Source: Bacteroidia bacterium (GTDB lineage Bacteria > Bacteroidota > Bacteroidia > B-17B0 > Aurantibacillaceae). From it: a stretch of DNA of 18,341 nucleotides. Positions 7,571-15,497 of the stretch are shown here, in pieces; positions within the stretch are counted from its first letter, which is position 1, and every line of letters starts with the position of its first letter. The position numbers and the translations under genes are program-made. The DNA lies in NCBI GenBank assembly GCA_026418315.1, contig JAOABO010000020.1, forward strand, positions 1 to 18,341. Direction: 5' to 3'. The notes below the pieces were generated by a model, which saw nothing but the letters and a program-made list of their open reading frames with translations, was not told the origin of the DNA and ran no database searches.

Positions 7571-8386
7571 TTAATATATTGTTTTTAATATAACATTTTC
7601 CTTTACATCGTGTACTCTTAATATTCGTACACCTTTCATTACTGCTTTAGTATTTAAAATAATTGTGCCTATTAGTGTTTCATAACTATCAGCGGTGCTA
7701 TTTAGTTTTTTGTAAATCATACTTTTTCTTGATAACCCTGCTAATAGAGGTTTATTGAATATTTGAAATTCTTCTAATCGTTCTAATAGTTCATAGTTTT
7801 GCTCCATTGTTTTCCCAAAACCAAAACCGGGGTCAATAATAATATTATAAAAACCTCTGTTTTCCAATGCTTTTATTCTTTCGGCAAAGTATTGTTGGAT
7901 ATCATTTACAATGTTCTGATAATTCGTTTTTTGTTGCATTCTTTCAGGAATATCGCTGGTATGCATTAAAACATAAAAAATAGAGGGATGATCACTTATC
8001 ACATCAAACATTTTTTTATCAAACTGACCACCCGAAATATCATTGATGATATCTGCACCAAGTTCTATACATTTTTCTGCAGTGAAGGCATTATAAGTAT
8101 CAATAGATATAAGAGTTTCAGGAAACTGTTTTCTTACAGCAGTTAATAACGGTTGAATTAAACCCCATTCTTTTTGAGGTTCTATAAGAGGAGCACCTGG
8201 CCGAGAAGAGGCTACACCTATGTCCAAAATATCGGCGCCTTCCTTTACACATTGTTCTGCTCTCTGAAAAAATTTTTCTGGTGTGTTGTATTTTCCACCA
8301 TCATAAAAACTATCGGCTGTGTAATTCAAAATAGCCATTATTTTGACTTGGGAATTGTCTTTTAATATGTCCTTTGTATCCTTCAT
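7571..8386 (-). CDS. folP: Dihydropteroate synthase
   Basis: A 271-residue TIM-barrel enzyme that joins dihydropterin pyrophosphate and p-aminobenzoate in folate synthesis. Visible family motifs are AILNYTADSFYDGG at 18-31 (loop 1), DIGVASSRPGA at 55-65 (loop 2), SIDT at 94-97, NDISGG at 115-120, DPGFGFGK at 185-192, GLSRKSMI at 217-224 and RVHD at 257-260. Asn21, Asp97, Asn115, Asp186, Lys222 and His259 are therefore in place. Loop 1 differs from the usual NVTPDSF by Val to Tyr and Pro to Ala, and the usual MHMQGTP is MHTSDIP. It begins 6 bp after the antiporter stop, so the two are probably co-transcribed. Confidence 0.93.
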   Translation of the reverse strand: MKDTKDILKDNSQVKIMAILNYTADSFYDGGKYNTPEKFFQRAEQCVKEGADILDIGVASSRPGAPLIEPQKEWGLIQPLLTAVRKQFPETLISIDTYNAFTAEKCIELGADIINDISGGQFDKKMFDVISDHPSIFYVLMHTSDIPERMQQKTNYQNIVNDIQQYFAERIKALENRGFYNIIIDPGFGFGKTMEQNYELLERLEEFQIFNKPLLAGLSRKSMIYKKLNSTADSYETLIGTIILNTKAVMKGVRILRVHDVKENVILKTIY

Positions 8387-8392
8387 TGTTTT

Positions 8393-10558
8393 TTAATCTT
8401 GATTGTCTTTTGACTCACTGGCTTTTTCTGTAAATAGAATGTTTCCTATTTCTTTACCAATCTTTTGAATAGTTTCAATGCCTTTGTTCAATGGTTCACT
8501 GCTCACTTCTTCGTATGTTTCAGTATTTTCTGTTTCAAAAAATTGTTGAGGATAAATAAGTATTTTACTGTTGTCTGAAAAATAGGTATCTAACTTATCG
8601 GGTATTTTGTCCATAGCTGGCAGATATGAAATGGTTCTCTTTCGGGCCATAAATACAACAACAAGGTCTTCTGCACTACATTGTTTTGATATGATTAATA
8701 TATCTTCAAAGATAGATAAACTTTGAAATATACATGTTCCAGATTTGGTTATATTTTTTTGTATATATTCTTTTGTTGAGTTATTCGAATAAATCAATAA
8801 GGATGCGTTAATCTCAGATGCTAACTGAATAAGTTTTTTAAAGCAATAGTCAAATCCTATTTCTTTTTCAGATAAAGATGGAATTACCACAATAATTTTT
8901 TTTACAATTGAAATTGGTTTTTTTAGATGAACTATAAAAATATTTTTTTCTACTTGGTCCAATATTTGTTTATATTTTTCTCCAAAAATTTTTTCTATTA
9001 TGCTTGATTTATCTGGCCAACCTATCACTACAAGCTGAGCCAATATCTCCTTGGATACTCGGGAAACACCATTGGCAACATTAAAATCAATGGTAGTAAG
9101 GATTTGAAATTCCTGCGTGTATCCACTGGTTATTTTCAAAACACTTTCTAACTGTTGCTTGGTTTGAATGACCTTTTGTTCTACATTTTGTTCTTCGGAT
9201 ATAACGGCTAACATAATGACAGGATGTGTAGAGGTCTTATCTTTTATATACGTCAATAACTCTACCATTTTTTCTGCATTTCTGTAATCGGATACGGCAT
9301 AAAGTATTTGTTCAGGAATAACAGATGAAAGCTCATTGGTAGCATCAATGTGATGGGCACTTAAAATCATTTTTTTTGCAGCATTTTCTGTTGAAAAAGA
9401 CGCTACTATACCCGTTACCATTATTAAAATAATCGTTCCATTGAGTATATACTCATCAATTATGCCTTTGTTGAAACCAACAATAATAATAGCTAAGGTA
9501 GCAGCGGCGTGGGCACTACTGAGTCCAAAGATGAGTTGTCTTTGCACTTTTTTTAATTGAAACAAAAGTTGAGTAAATAAAGCCGCCAGCCATTTGGTAA
9601 ACAAGGCCATGCTGGTAAGCACCAATGCAACATATAAAGTTTGATATCCATGCAAAACCACCTTTAAATTTACCACCATTCCTACACTGATTAAGAAAAA
9701 AGGAATAAACAAGGCATTTCCAATAAATTCAATTCTGTTCATCAACTGTGAATGATGAGGAATATACTTGTTCAAAGCTATTCCGGCTGCAAATGCACCA
9801 ATAATAGGTTCTAAGCCAGAAGCATGTGCAAGAAATGCTGCAAAAAACACAACGGATAGCACAAATACATAATGAGAATATTTTTCGCTTTCTAATCTTT
9901 TAAAGAACCATAAGGTGACTCTTGGTATCAATACAAACATGATGAAGGAAAACAACAGGATAGAAATTCCTAATCTGATCCAAAACACAGAGTTCAAATT
10001 ATTTTCTGAATTCTGTGTAATGACGGCAAACAATAATAATACGGCAGTATCAGTAAAAATAGTACCACCTACTGAAATAGCTACTGCAATATCTTTAGTT
10101 AATCCCATTCTGCTTACAATAGGATAAGCAATTAATGTGTGTGTGCCAAACATAGCTCCGGTGAGCATACTGGCATTTACATCGTAATTTAATAGATACC
10201 GGCAAACCATATATCCAAGTGAAATAGGAACAATAAATGTCAGTATTCCGAATGTCAAACTTTTATTTTTATGCTGTTTAAACAAATTCAAATCTAACTC
10301 CAGCCCCGCAATGAACATGATATACAAAAGCCCAATTGTAGAAAACCATTCTACAGCCGAATTTTTTTCTATTAAATTTAAACCATGAGGACCAATAATA
10401 ACACCAGATATAATTAAACCAATAATACCAGGAATGTTAAACCGCTTTAATAACAGAGGTACTAGTAAAATGATAAACAGAATTAAAGAAAATCCTATTA
10501 CAGGACTTTTAAATGGAGGATGAAATTCCTGCAATAAATGTTGAAGGATATCTTGCAT
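8393..10558 (-). CDS. CPA2-family cation/proton antiporter with C-terminal USP-like region
   Basis: A 721-residue membrane protein from ATG 10558. A further in-frame ATG at 10657 exists, but the extra 33 residues are polar and cross a promoter-like box, so I discount it. The first ~390 residues contain about 12 hydrophobic segments with family-like patterns: PGIIGLIISGVIIGPHG, GLELDLNLF at about 85-93, and GTIFTDTAVLL, in which Asp170 sits where the ion-binding acid of KefB/NapA-type antiporters lies. From about 400 the protein is soluble and resembles tandem universal-stress-protein folds ('ILYAVSDYRNAEKMVELL', 'KIIVVIPSLSEKEIGFDYC'). It probably exchanges Na+ or K+ for H+ in the inner membrane. 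The cation and the ligand of the C-terminal domain cannot be read from sequence. Confidence 0.88.
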   Translation of the reverse strand: MQDILQHLLQEFHPPFKSPVIGFSLILFIILLVPLLLKRFNIPGIIGLIISGVIIGPHGLNLIEKNSAVEWFSTIGLLYIMFIAGLELDLNLFKQHKNKSLTFGILTFIVPISLGYMVCRYLLNYDVNASMLTGAMFGTHTLIAYPIVSRMGLTKDIAVAISVGGTIFTDTAVLLLFAVITQNSENNLNSVFWIRLGISILLFSFIMFVLIPRVTLWFFKRLESEKYSHYVFVLSVVFFAAFLAHASGLEPIIGAFAAGIALNKYIPHHSQLMNRIEFIGNALFIPFFLISVGMVVNLKVVLHGYQTLYVALVLTSMALFTKWLAALFTQLLFQLKKVQRQLIFGLSSAHAAATLAIIIVGFNKGIIDEYILNGTIILIMVTGIVASFSTENAAKKMILSAHHIDATNELSSVIPEQILYAVSDYRNAEKMVELLTYIKDKTSTHPVIMLAVISEEQNVEQKVIQTKQQLESVLKITSGYTQEFQILTTIDFNVANGVSRVSKEILAQLVVIGWPDKSSIIEKIFGEKYKQILDQVEKNIFIVHLKKPISIVKKIIVVIPSLSEKEIGFDYCFKKLIQLASEINASLLIYSNNSTKEYIQKNITKSGTCIFQSLSIFEDILIISKQCSAEDLVVVFMARKRTISYLPAMDKIPDKLDTYFSDNSKILIYPQQFFETENTETYEEVSSEPLNKGIETIQKIGKEIGNILFTEKASESKDNQD

Positions 10559-10572
10559 GCAACTGTTTGGGG

Positions 10573-10580
10573 CAAAGTAA
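10573..10580 (-). promoter_or_regulatory. Possible -7 box upstream of the antiporter gene
   Basis: TTACTTTG on the minus strand differs from TAnnTTTG at one position. It is followed by GCCCC, as in the guaA promoter, and lies 14 bp before the preferred ATG at 10558. No clear -33 element is present. Confidence 0.3.
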
Positions 10581-10666
10581 TGAAAATTGTCAGTCATCTG
10601 AAATGAAAAAAGATTAAACTTTTTACCACCATTTTTAATATCTAAATTCAAGCCCAAATTTTACCA

Positions 10667-11635
10667 ATGAAAAAAATTGGAGTACTAACATCAGGAGGAG
10701 ATTCTCCCGGAATGAATGCGTGTATCAGAGCTATTGTTCGAACCGCTAATTATCTGAATATAGAGGTTATAGGATTTATTCGTGGTTATGAAGGATTAAT
10801 TGACAATGATTATGTTCAACTTAGCAGGCAATCTGTTTCTGGAATTATTCACAGAGGAGGTACCATATTGAAAACTGCCAGAAGCAAAAGATTTAGAACA
10901 ACAGAAGGATTGATGAAGGCGGCTCAAACCATTCAACATCATCATTTAGACGGATTAGTTATCATTGGTGGTGATGGTTCTTTTAAAGGAGCATTAGATC
11001 TTTCCAAATATGCAGATGTAAAAATTGTTGGATGCCCGGGCACCATTGATAATGATTTAATAGGAACGGATTTCACCATTGGCTACGATACAGCCATCAA
11101 TACTGTCATTGAAGCTATTGATAAGTTGAGAGATACTGCAGAAAGCCACGATAGAATATTTGTAGTAGAAGTCATGGGAAAAGATGCAGGGCTTATAGCA
11201 CTCCGTAGTGCACTTGGAAGCGGAGCCGAAGCTATATTAGTGCCTGAAATTAAAAACGATGTAGATCTTTTAATTCAGAAAATCAATACATGGAGAAAAG
11301 ACAAATCCAGTAAAATCATTATTGTAGCTGAGGGTGATGAAACAGGTGGGGCCTATAAAGTGGCTGAAATTATTAAACAATACAAACCTGAACATGATGT
11401 TCGGGTAACTGTTTTAGGGCATATTCAAAGAGGAGGCAATCCTACTTGTATGGAAAGAGTAAATGCAAGTATTATGGGTTATTATGCTGTGAAAGCATTA
11501 TTAGAAGGGAAACACAATGTGATGATAGGTATTGTAGATAAAAAAGTCACCTATACACCATTTGAAAGAGCCACTAAGCACATTGAAGAATTGAACCCCG
11601 AATTGCTAACCATATTGGAGATATTATCTAATTGA
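10667..11635 (+). CDS. pfkA: ATP-dependent 6-phosphofructokinase
   Basis: A 322-residue cytosolic enzyme, the normal length, that phosphorylates fructose 6-phosphate in glycolysis. Motifs: TSGGDSPGMNA at 8-18, GGDGS at 101-105, PGTIDND at 124-130 with catalytic Asp128, EVMGK at 168-172 and GHIQRGG at 251-257. Gly104 and Gly125 (rather than the Asp and Lys of pyrophosphate-dependent enzymes) point to ATP as the phosphoryl donor. The residue matching E. coli Arg171 of EVMGR is Lys172 here, a conservative but unusual change. Arg72 and Arg163 are kept. It is divergent from the antiporter gene. The restriction-modification module begins 28 bp after its stop. Confidence 0.95.
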   Translation: MKKIGVLTSGGDSPGMNACIRAIVRTANYLNIEVIGFIRGYEGLIDNDYVQLSRQSVSGIIHRGGTILKTARSKRFRTTEGLMKAAQTIQHHHLDGLVIIGGDGSFKGALDLSKYADVKIVGCPGTIDNDLIGTDFTIGYDTAINTVIEAIDKLRDTAESHDRIFVVEVMGKDAGLIALRSALGSGAEAILVPEIKNDVDLLIQKINTWRKDKSSKIIIVAEGDETGGAYKVAEIIKQYKPEHDVRVTVLGHIQRGGNPTCMERVNASIMGYYAVKALLEGKHNVMIGIVDKKVTYTPFERATKHIEELNPELLTILEILSN

Positions 11636-11644
11636 TAATTATCA
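11633..11644. repeat. 12-bp perfect palindrome at the pfkA stop / upstream of the methyltransferase promoter
   Basis: TGATAATTATCA overlaps the pfkA stop codon and ends 1 bp before the TAAATTTG box at 11646. It could be an operator for the restriction-modification promoter or a chance AT-rich palindrome. No C-protein gene is seen. Confidence 0.3.
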
Positions 11645-11645
11645 T

Positions 11646-11653
11646 TAAATTTG
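11646..11653 (+). promoter_or_regulatory. Bacteroidota -7 box for the restriction-modification operon
   Basis: TAAATTTG is a full match to TAnnTTTG. It ends 9 bp before the ATG at 11663, which would give an almost leaderless mRNA. No good -33 TTG at normal spacing is visible. Its presence argues that the methyltransferase and nuclease genes are expressed independently of pfkA. Confidence 0.55.
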
Positions 11654-11662
11654 CAAATAATT

Positions 11663-12832
11663 ATGAATAATTACAAAGAAATTATTATTAGTCAAGATAA
11701 AAACTTTACCGAAAAAGATATTAAGAGTATCCAAAATTTTAATAGAGTATTCAAAGATAACGAAATACAATTAGAGTGTGATAATAACAGATTAATAGTA
11801 CTATTAAGAGAAATTGATTTGAATGTTTTGCAGGAAAGGATGAATAAAATTTTAATTCAATGTGATAGTAAAGAGTCGTTTCAGAAAATAGTCCCATCAA
11901 TAGAAAATATAAGAAGTTTTGGAATTAACGGGAATAAAAGAGTTTATGTTGATTACAATAAAGAGAGAAAAGTTCAAAACAGGGAGCTAAAAGAAGAAAA
12001 AAGAGGGCAATATTACTATGCAAAAAATAATAATTTTAGTAAAATCAACAAACAGATACCCGATAGGTTTTTAAACAAAATAATATGTGGAGATGCCTGT
12101 CAGGTAATGCAAGAAATACCTGATAATTGCATTGATTTAATCTTTACATCGCCACCGTACAATTTTGGATTAGAGTATCAACAAAATCAAGATGATCATT
12201 ATTGGGAAGATTATTTTAATAATCTATTTAAAATTTTTTCTGAGTGTATTCGTGTCTTAAAATATGGGGGCAGAATTTTAGTGAATATACAACCGTTATT
12301 TAGTGATTACATTCCAAGTCATCATATTATTTCAAACTTTTTTATTCAGCAAAAAATGATATGGAAGGGAGAGATCTTGTGGGAGAAAAATAATTATAAT
12401 TGTAAATATACAGCTTGGGGCAGTTGGAAAAGTCCCAGTAATCCCTATTTAAAATACACATGGGAATTTATTGAAATTTTTTGTAAAGGAAACTTAAAAA
12501 AAGAAGGAAATTCAGATAATATAGATATTTCTGCAGAAGAATTTAAGCAATGGGTTGTTGCCAAATGGTCTGTGGCACCTGAAAGAGATATGAAAGATTG
12601 GGGACATCCTGCCATGTTCCCTGAAAAACTAGTAGAGAGAGCTTTGAAATTATTTTCTTTTCAGGGAGATGTAATTTTAGATCCATTTAATGGTGTAGGT
12701 ACCACGACTTTTGTTGCCCGGAAATTAAAAAGAAATTATCTTGGAATTGATATATCAAAAGAATATTGTAAAAAAGCAGAAGAAAGAATGAGATTGCTAA
12801 ATGAGAATGTTGGCTTATTTAGTGTAAAGTAA
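11663..12832 (+). CDS. Beta-class DNA methyltransferase of a type II R-M system (probably N4-cytosine)
   Basis: A 389-residue protein from ATG 11663. The frame also opens at TTG 11651, but that overlaps the -7 box. The catalytic motif IV is FTSPPYN at about 161-167. A GSWKSPSNP segment (253-261) follows, and the SAM-binding motif I, LDPFNGVGTT, comes last at about 339-348. That motif order defines the beta class. TSPPY together with the 'W-x-SPSNP' segment is most typical of N4-cytosine enzymes, but N6-adenine cannot be excluded. Residues 1 to about 135 are an unrecognised, strongly charged extension with a Lys/Arg/Glu-rich linker before the methylase core. The nuclease gene follows 4 bp after the stop. 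Codon use looks more A-rich than in the flanking genes, consistent with transfer. Confidence 0.9.
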   Translation: MNNYKEIIISQDKNFTEKDIKSIQNFNRVFKDNEIQLECDNNRLIVLLREIDLNVLQERMNKILIQCDSKESFQKIVPSIENIRSFGINGNKRVYVDYNKERKVQNRELKEEKRGQYYYAKNNNFSKINKQIPDRFLNKIICGDACQVMQEIPDNCIDLIFTSPPYNFGLEYQQNQDDHYWEDYFNNLFKIFSECIRVLKYGGRILVNIQPLFSDYIPSHHIISNFFIQQKMIWKGEILWEKNNYNCKYTAWGSWKSPSNPYLKYTWEFIEIFCKGNLKKEGNSDNIDISAEEFKQWVVAKWSVAPERDMKDWGHPAMFPEKLVERALKLFSFQGDVILDPFNGVGTTTFVARKLKRNYLGIDISKEYCKKAEERMRLLNENVGLFSVK

Positions 12833-12836
12833 TTTT

Positions 12837-13556
12837 ATGAAAAAAGAAACAATAGAAGGTATCCAGCAAATTATTCATACCTATAATGCAGTTGTAAAGG
12901 TGGTTGATAAAGATGCAAAAGCAGAAAAAAGTAGAGCATATGGAGGTATTTTGAGGAGTGTTAAAGGAAAACTACAAGAACATATTACAGAAGAAATCAT
13001 CAAACTGGCTTGGAAAGAATTAGGTGGTGATGAAAAACAATTAGAAATTAATTCTAAAAAAGTCAAGATACCCATTCAATGTGATTATATATCTAAAATT
13101 GAAGATGAAGAAATCAAAGCATACATTCTGAATAATATAAAAAATTACTATTATTTTCTGAGTGTTGACAAACAAATTTTTATTAATAAGAAATTTGTTA
13201 TAGGTATAGAATGTAAAGCATATACTGAAAATGCAATGCTCAAAAGAATTCTGGTGGACTTTAAACTGCTTAAAAACATCTATCCAAATTTATCATGTTA
13301 CTTGTTTCAACTAGAAAGCCAGTTGGGCGGCGATTATTCACAATTAAATGAAAAAACATTTGGTAGTACTGCCACTCATACTCTCATGTCGTATTTTTCA
13401 GACATAGAATTAAAAATATTTACTTTTCTGAAAGGAGAGAGAAAGGTAGATCAACCTATCCACAAAGAAAGCTTTTTCAAGCCACTTGAAGAGAAAACAC
13501 TGATAAATGCCATTCAATTATTATCTGATGACTTGAAAAAACACTTGAATTTTTAA
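12837..13556 (+). CDS. Probable type II restriction endonuclease, PD-(D/E)xK-like
   Basis: A 239-residue protein placed 4 bp after the methyltransferase gene. A candidate nuclease core runs from Asp111 (SVDKQ) through the hydrophobic strand FVIGIECKAY at 120-129, where Glu125-Cys-Lys127 gives the ExK part and Asp111 the upstream acid. Downstream Lys136, Arg137 and Asp141 in an amphipathic helix fit the fold. An N-terminal helix with Glu49, Glu52 and Glu53 may supply another metal ligand. I could not assign a recognition sequence or a named subfamily. Position and size strongly support the restriction partner of the methylase. Its next neighbour begins 5 bp downstream but is a different kind of methyltransferase. 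Confidence 0.78.
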   Translation: MKKETIEGIQQIIHTYNAVVKVVDKDAKAEKSRAYGGILRSVKGKLQEHITEEIIKLAWKELGGDEKQLEINSKKVKIPIQCDYISKIEDEEIKAYILNNIKNYYYFLSVDKQIFINKKFVIGIECKAYTENAMLKRILVDFKLLKNIYPNLSCYLFQLESQLGGDYSQLNEKTFGSTATHTLMSYFSDIELKIFTFLKGERKVDQPIHKESFFKPLEEKTLINAIQLLSDDLKKHLNF

Positions 13557-13561
13557 AATTT

Positions 13562-14335
13562 ATGTTTCACTTTTTACTAAAAAAAATCCCCCGTCCCATA
13601 TTAATTCGTATCAGTTATATTGTGAAGTGGATTGCCCCTATTTTGTTTTATGGGAAAAGATACAAAGACCCCATTAATGGAAAAACTTACAGACAGTTTT
13701 TACCCTATGGTTATTCTGAAAAATCAAGAAGAAAAAATGTTTTATCTCCGGGCACCTTATCTTTAGAAAGACATCGTTTACTCTGGTTGTTTCTTAAAAA
13801 CAAAACAGATTTTTTTAGTGCACCACATAAAGTATTACACATAGCACCTGAACAATGCTTTTTGCCAATTTTTCAACAAATGAAAAATTTGGATTATACC
13901 ACTGCCGATTTGGAGTCGCCTATTGCCGATTTACATTTCGATTTACATCACATTCCCCTGCCAAATAATACCTTTGATGTAATTTTTGCTAATCATGTTT
14001 TGGAACATGTAGATGATGATATACAATGCATGAAAGAATTGTATAGAGTTATGAAGCCAGGCGGATGGGGCATCTTTCAGGTACCGCAAGATACATCCCG
14101 ACAAAACACATACGAAGATAAAAATATTACTTCTCCCGAAGAAAGAGAAAAACACTTTTGGCAAAAAGACCATGTTCGTCTTTATGGATTAGATTATCCT
14201 GACAGATTACGTTCTGTAGGATTTGTGGTGGAAGAATACGATATTACAAAAGAAATGAGTGATTCAGACATTGACTATTACCGACTGCCCAAAGGAGAAA
14301 AAATTTATTTATGTAAAAAAACTGACATCTATTAA
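13562..14335 (+). CDS. Class I SAM-dependent methyltransferase (small-molecule or lipid type)
   Basis: A 257-residue protein with a methyltransferase-11-like core: motif I VLHIAPEQCF near 91-100, an acidic strand end (TTADLE), the NHVLEHVDDD post-motif near 145-154 and YRVMKPGGWG near 162-171. Motif I lacks the usual Gly-rich GxGxG and has HIAPE instead, a variant I associate with a Bacteroidota family. The basic, aromatic N-terminus (about 1-30) may touch membranes. There is no DNA-methylase PPY motif, so it is not part of the modification system despite lying 5 bp after the nuclease. It probably belongs to the older gene order. The substrate is unknown. Its TAA overlaps the stop of the convergent gene at TTAA 14332-14335. 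Confidence 0.8.
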   Translation: MFHFLLKKIPRPILIRISYIVKWIAPILFYGKRYKDPINGKTYRQFLPYGYSEKSRRKNVLSPGTLSLERHRLLWLFLKNKTDFFSAPHKVLHIAPEQCFLPIFQQMKNLDYTTADLESPIADLHFDLHHIPLPNNTFDVIFANHVLEHVDDDIQCMKELYRVMKPGGWGIFQVPQDTSRQNTYEDKNITSPEEREKHFWQKDHVRLYGLDYPDRLRSVGFVVEEYDITKEMSDSDIDYYRLPKGEKIYLCKKTDIY

Positions 14336-14883
14336 AAAACATAATACAAACCCAAAACCGAATTAAAGTTGTCTTCAAAAAACGGATAGTAAAAGTCCCA
14401 GTTGTAAGAGGTTACAGCGGGAGAGTTAGAAAAAACATCACGCCTATATTCAAAATAAAATAGTTGGGAGTATACCTGAAAATTCAGATACCAACATCGT
14501 GTTAGTTGATATTGTATTCCCACTCCTGCTAACAAACAATTATACCAGGAAATAGATTGTATTTCATCTTTATTTGAATAAAGGGTTAAAACATTAGACG
14601 ACAAAAACATATTCCAGCGCTTATCAAATTTTTCCGGAAAATATTTCAATCCCCCGCTTAATCCTATTTGTCCTAAATGCTGAAAGGGTCGCGTTTCATT
14701 AGGAAACCATATAGCACCAACTTCGTACTGCACGTGTTTTTTAAGCCATCCAAAGCCAACACTATGAGCATAAGGGCTTATCCACAAATCGTAATTAACT
14801 TTGTATTTGGGAATGGTATCGGCATTGAGTTGTTGAATTCCCAAAAGTAGCCATATCAACATAACAAAAACTGAATGTTTCAT
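14332..14883 (-). CDS. Small exported protein, probable outer-membrane beta-barrel
   Basis: A 183-residue protein from ATG 14883 (MKHSVFVMLIWLLLG..., signal peptide to about LNA). The open frame reaches an ATG at 14997, but those 38 codons cross the promoter box and precede the signal peptide, so I exclude them. The mature part alternates aromatic and polar residues (VGFGWLKKHVQYEVGAIWF, LNFQVYSQLFYFEY) and ends in Phe (LGLYYVF), as expected for an outer-membrane barrel. I recognise no specific family. It is divergent from yidD and convergent with the SAM methyltransferase gene. Confidence 0.68.
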   Translation of the reverse strand: MKHSVFVMLIWLLLGIQQLNADTIPKYKVNYDLWISPYAHSVGFGWLKKHVQYEVGAIWFPNETRPFQHLGQIGLSGGLKYFPEKFDKRWNMFLSSNVLTLYSNKDEIQSISWYNCLLAGVGIQYQLTRCWYLNFQVYSQLFYFEYRRDVFSNSPAVTSYNWDFYYPFFEDNFNSVLGLYYVF

Positions 14884-14909
14884 ACTACTTTGTTTTAAAG
14901 ATTGGAATA

Positions 14910-14917
14910 CAAAATTA
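14910..14917 (-). promoter_or_regulatory. Bacteroidota -7 box for the small outer-membrane gene
   Basis: TAATTTTG on the minus strand matches TAnnTTTG fully and lies 26 bp before the ATG at 14883, which supports that start over the longer frame. No -33 TTG at the usual distance is evident. Confidence 0.5.
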
Positions 14918-15015
14918 CAAATTTTATTGTGTAAAAAAACATGAAATATGAAAACTATCGTTCTATCATTGGATTTAACAATCATGTTTGTAATCAATTA
15001 GTTACATTGCAATGC

Positions 15016-15029
15016 TTGTTCATGAACAA
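15016..15029. repeat. 14-bp perfect palindrome upstream of yidD
   Basis: TTGTTCATGAACAA is a perfect inverted repeat. With a 2-bp bulge the symmetry extends outward to TGC/GCA. It lies 36 bp before the yidD ATG in the divergent spacer and is a candidate regulator-binding site. No regulator gene lies nearby. Confidence 0.4.
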
Positions 15030-15065
15030 AAGCAACGATTATCTGAACTTACAAATGGGTAAGAT

Positions 15066-15275
15066 ATGAAATATGTAGCCATTTTTTTAATTCGTTTTTA
15101 TCAGTTAGCATTGTCTCCAATATTGCCTAATGCCTGTCGGTTTACGCCTACATGTTCACAATATACCTTAGAGGCAGTTAAGAAATATGGATTTTTGAAA
15201 GGAGTTTGGTTGGGCATAAAAAGAATTTCAAGGTGCCGACCTGGTGGTGGAAGCGGCTATGACCCTGTGCCATAA
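15066..15275 (+). CDS. yidD: Membrane protein insertion efficiency factor YidD
   Basis: A 69-residue protein with an N-terminal amphipathic/hydrophobic helix and the full family signature: FYQLALSP, CRFTPTCSQYTLEAVKKYG and CRPGGGSGYDPVP. YidD helps YidC insert inner-membrane proteins and sits on the cytoplasmic membrane face. Length and all three signature Cys positions are normal. The usual rnpA/yidC neighbours are absent here. A weak hairpin follows at 15284-15308 (TTGATGGTAT loop TTTTA, then ATATCATTGA, with wobbles) but has no strong T-run. Confidence 0.96.
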   Translation: MKYVAIFLIRFYQLALSPILPNACRFTPTCSQYTLEAVKKYGFLKGVWLGIKRISRCRPGGGSGYDPVP

Positions 15276-15337
15276 TTTTTTAATTGATGGTATTTTTAAT
15301 ATCATTGACGTTCAACCTTTTTAAGATAGGTAATTTT

Positions 15338-15487
15338 TCATTTTGTAATTAGAATTAAAATTTCTGTAATTTGCTGTTGTTCCTGAATATGCGTGGTGTC
15401 AAACAAATAATGTTTTTCAAATGAAACAGATTATATCCATTCATTCAAATCAATTTCTGCTACATTGTTTTTCAGTAATGGTATCAA
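15338..15487 (-). pseudogene. Possible gene remnant between yidD and the ABC gene
   Basis: Read leftward from 15487, one frame gives LIPLLKNNVAEIDLNEWI, then a TAA at 15431-15433, then SVSFEKHYLFDTTHIQEQQ, and finally a TGA at 15338-15340. The residue composition looks protein-like, with a single stop in 50 codons, in a spacer where AT-rich noise would normally give several. I recognise no family and cannot exclude chance. The spacer 15276-15497 otherwise shows no gene. Confidence 0.2.
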
Positions 15488-15497
15488 TCATAATTTT

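Noticed and set aside
10559..10657. N-terminal extension of the antiporter to ATG 10657
   Set aside because: The added residues are polar, cross a promoter-like box and do not resemble the start of CPA2 proteins.
11636..13561. Insertion-sequence ends or target-site duplications around the R-M module
   Set aside because: I compared the two boundaries and saw only short AT-rich matches, no convincing inverted or direct repeats.
13562..14335. Third component of the R-M system
   Set aside because: It has no DNA-methylase PPY motif and resembles small-molecule methyltransferases, so proximity alone is not evidence.
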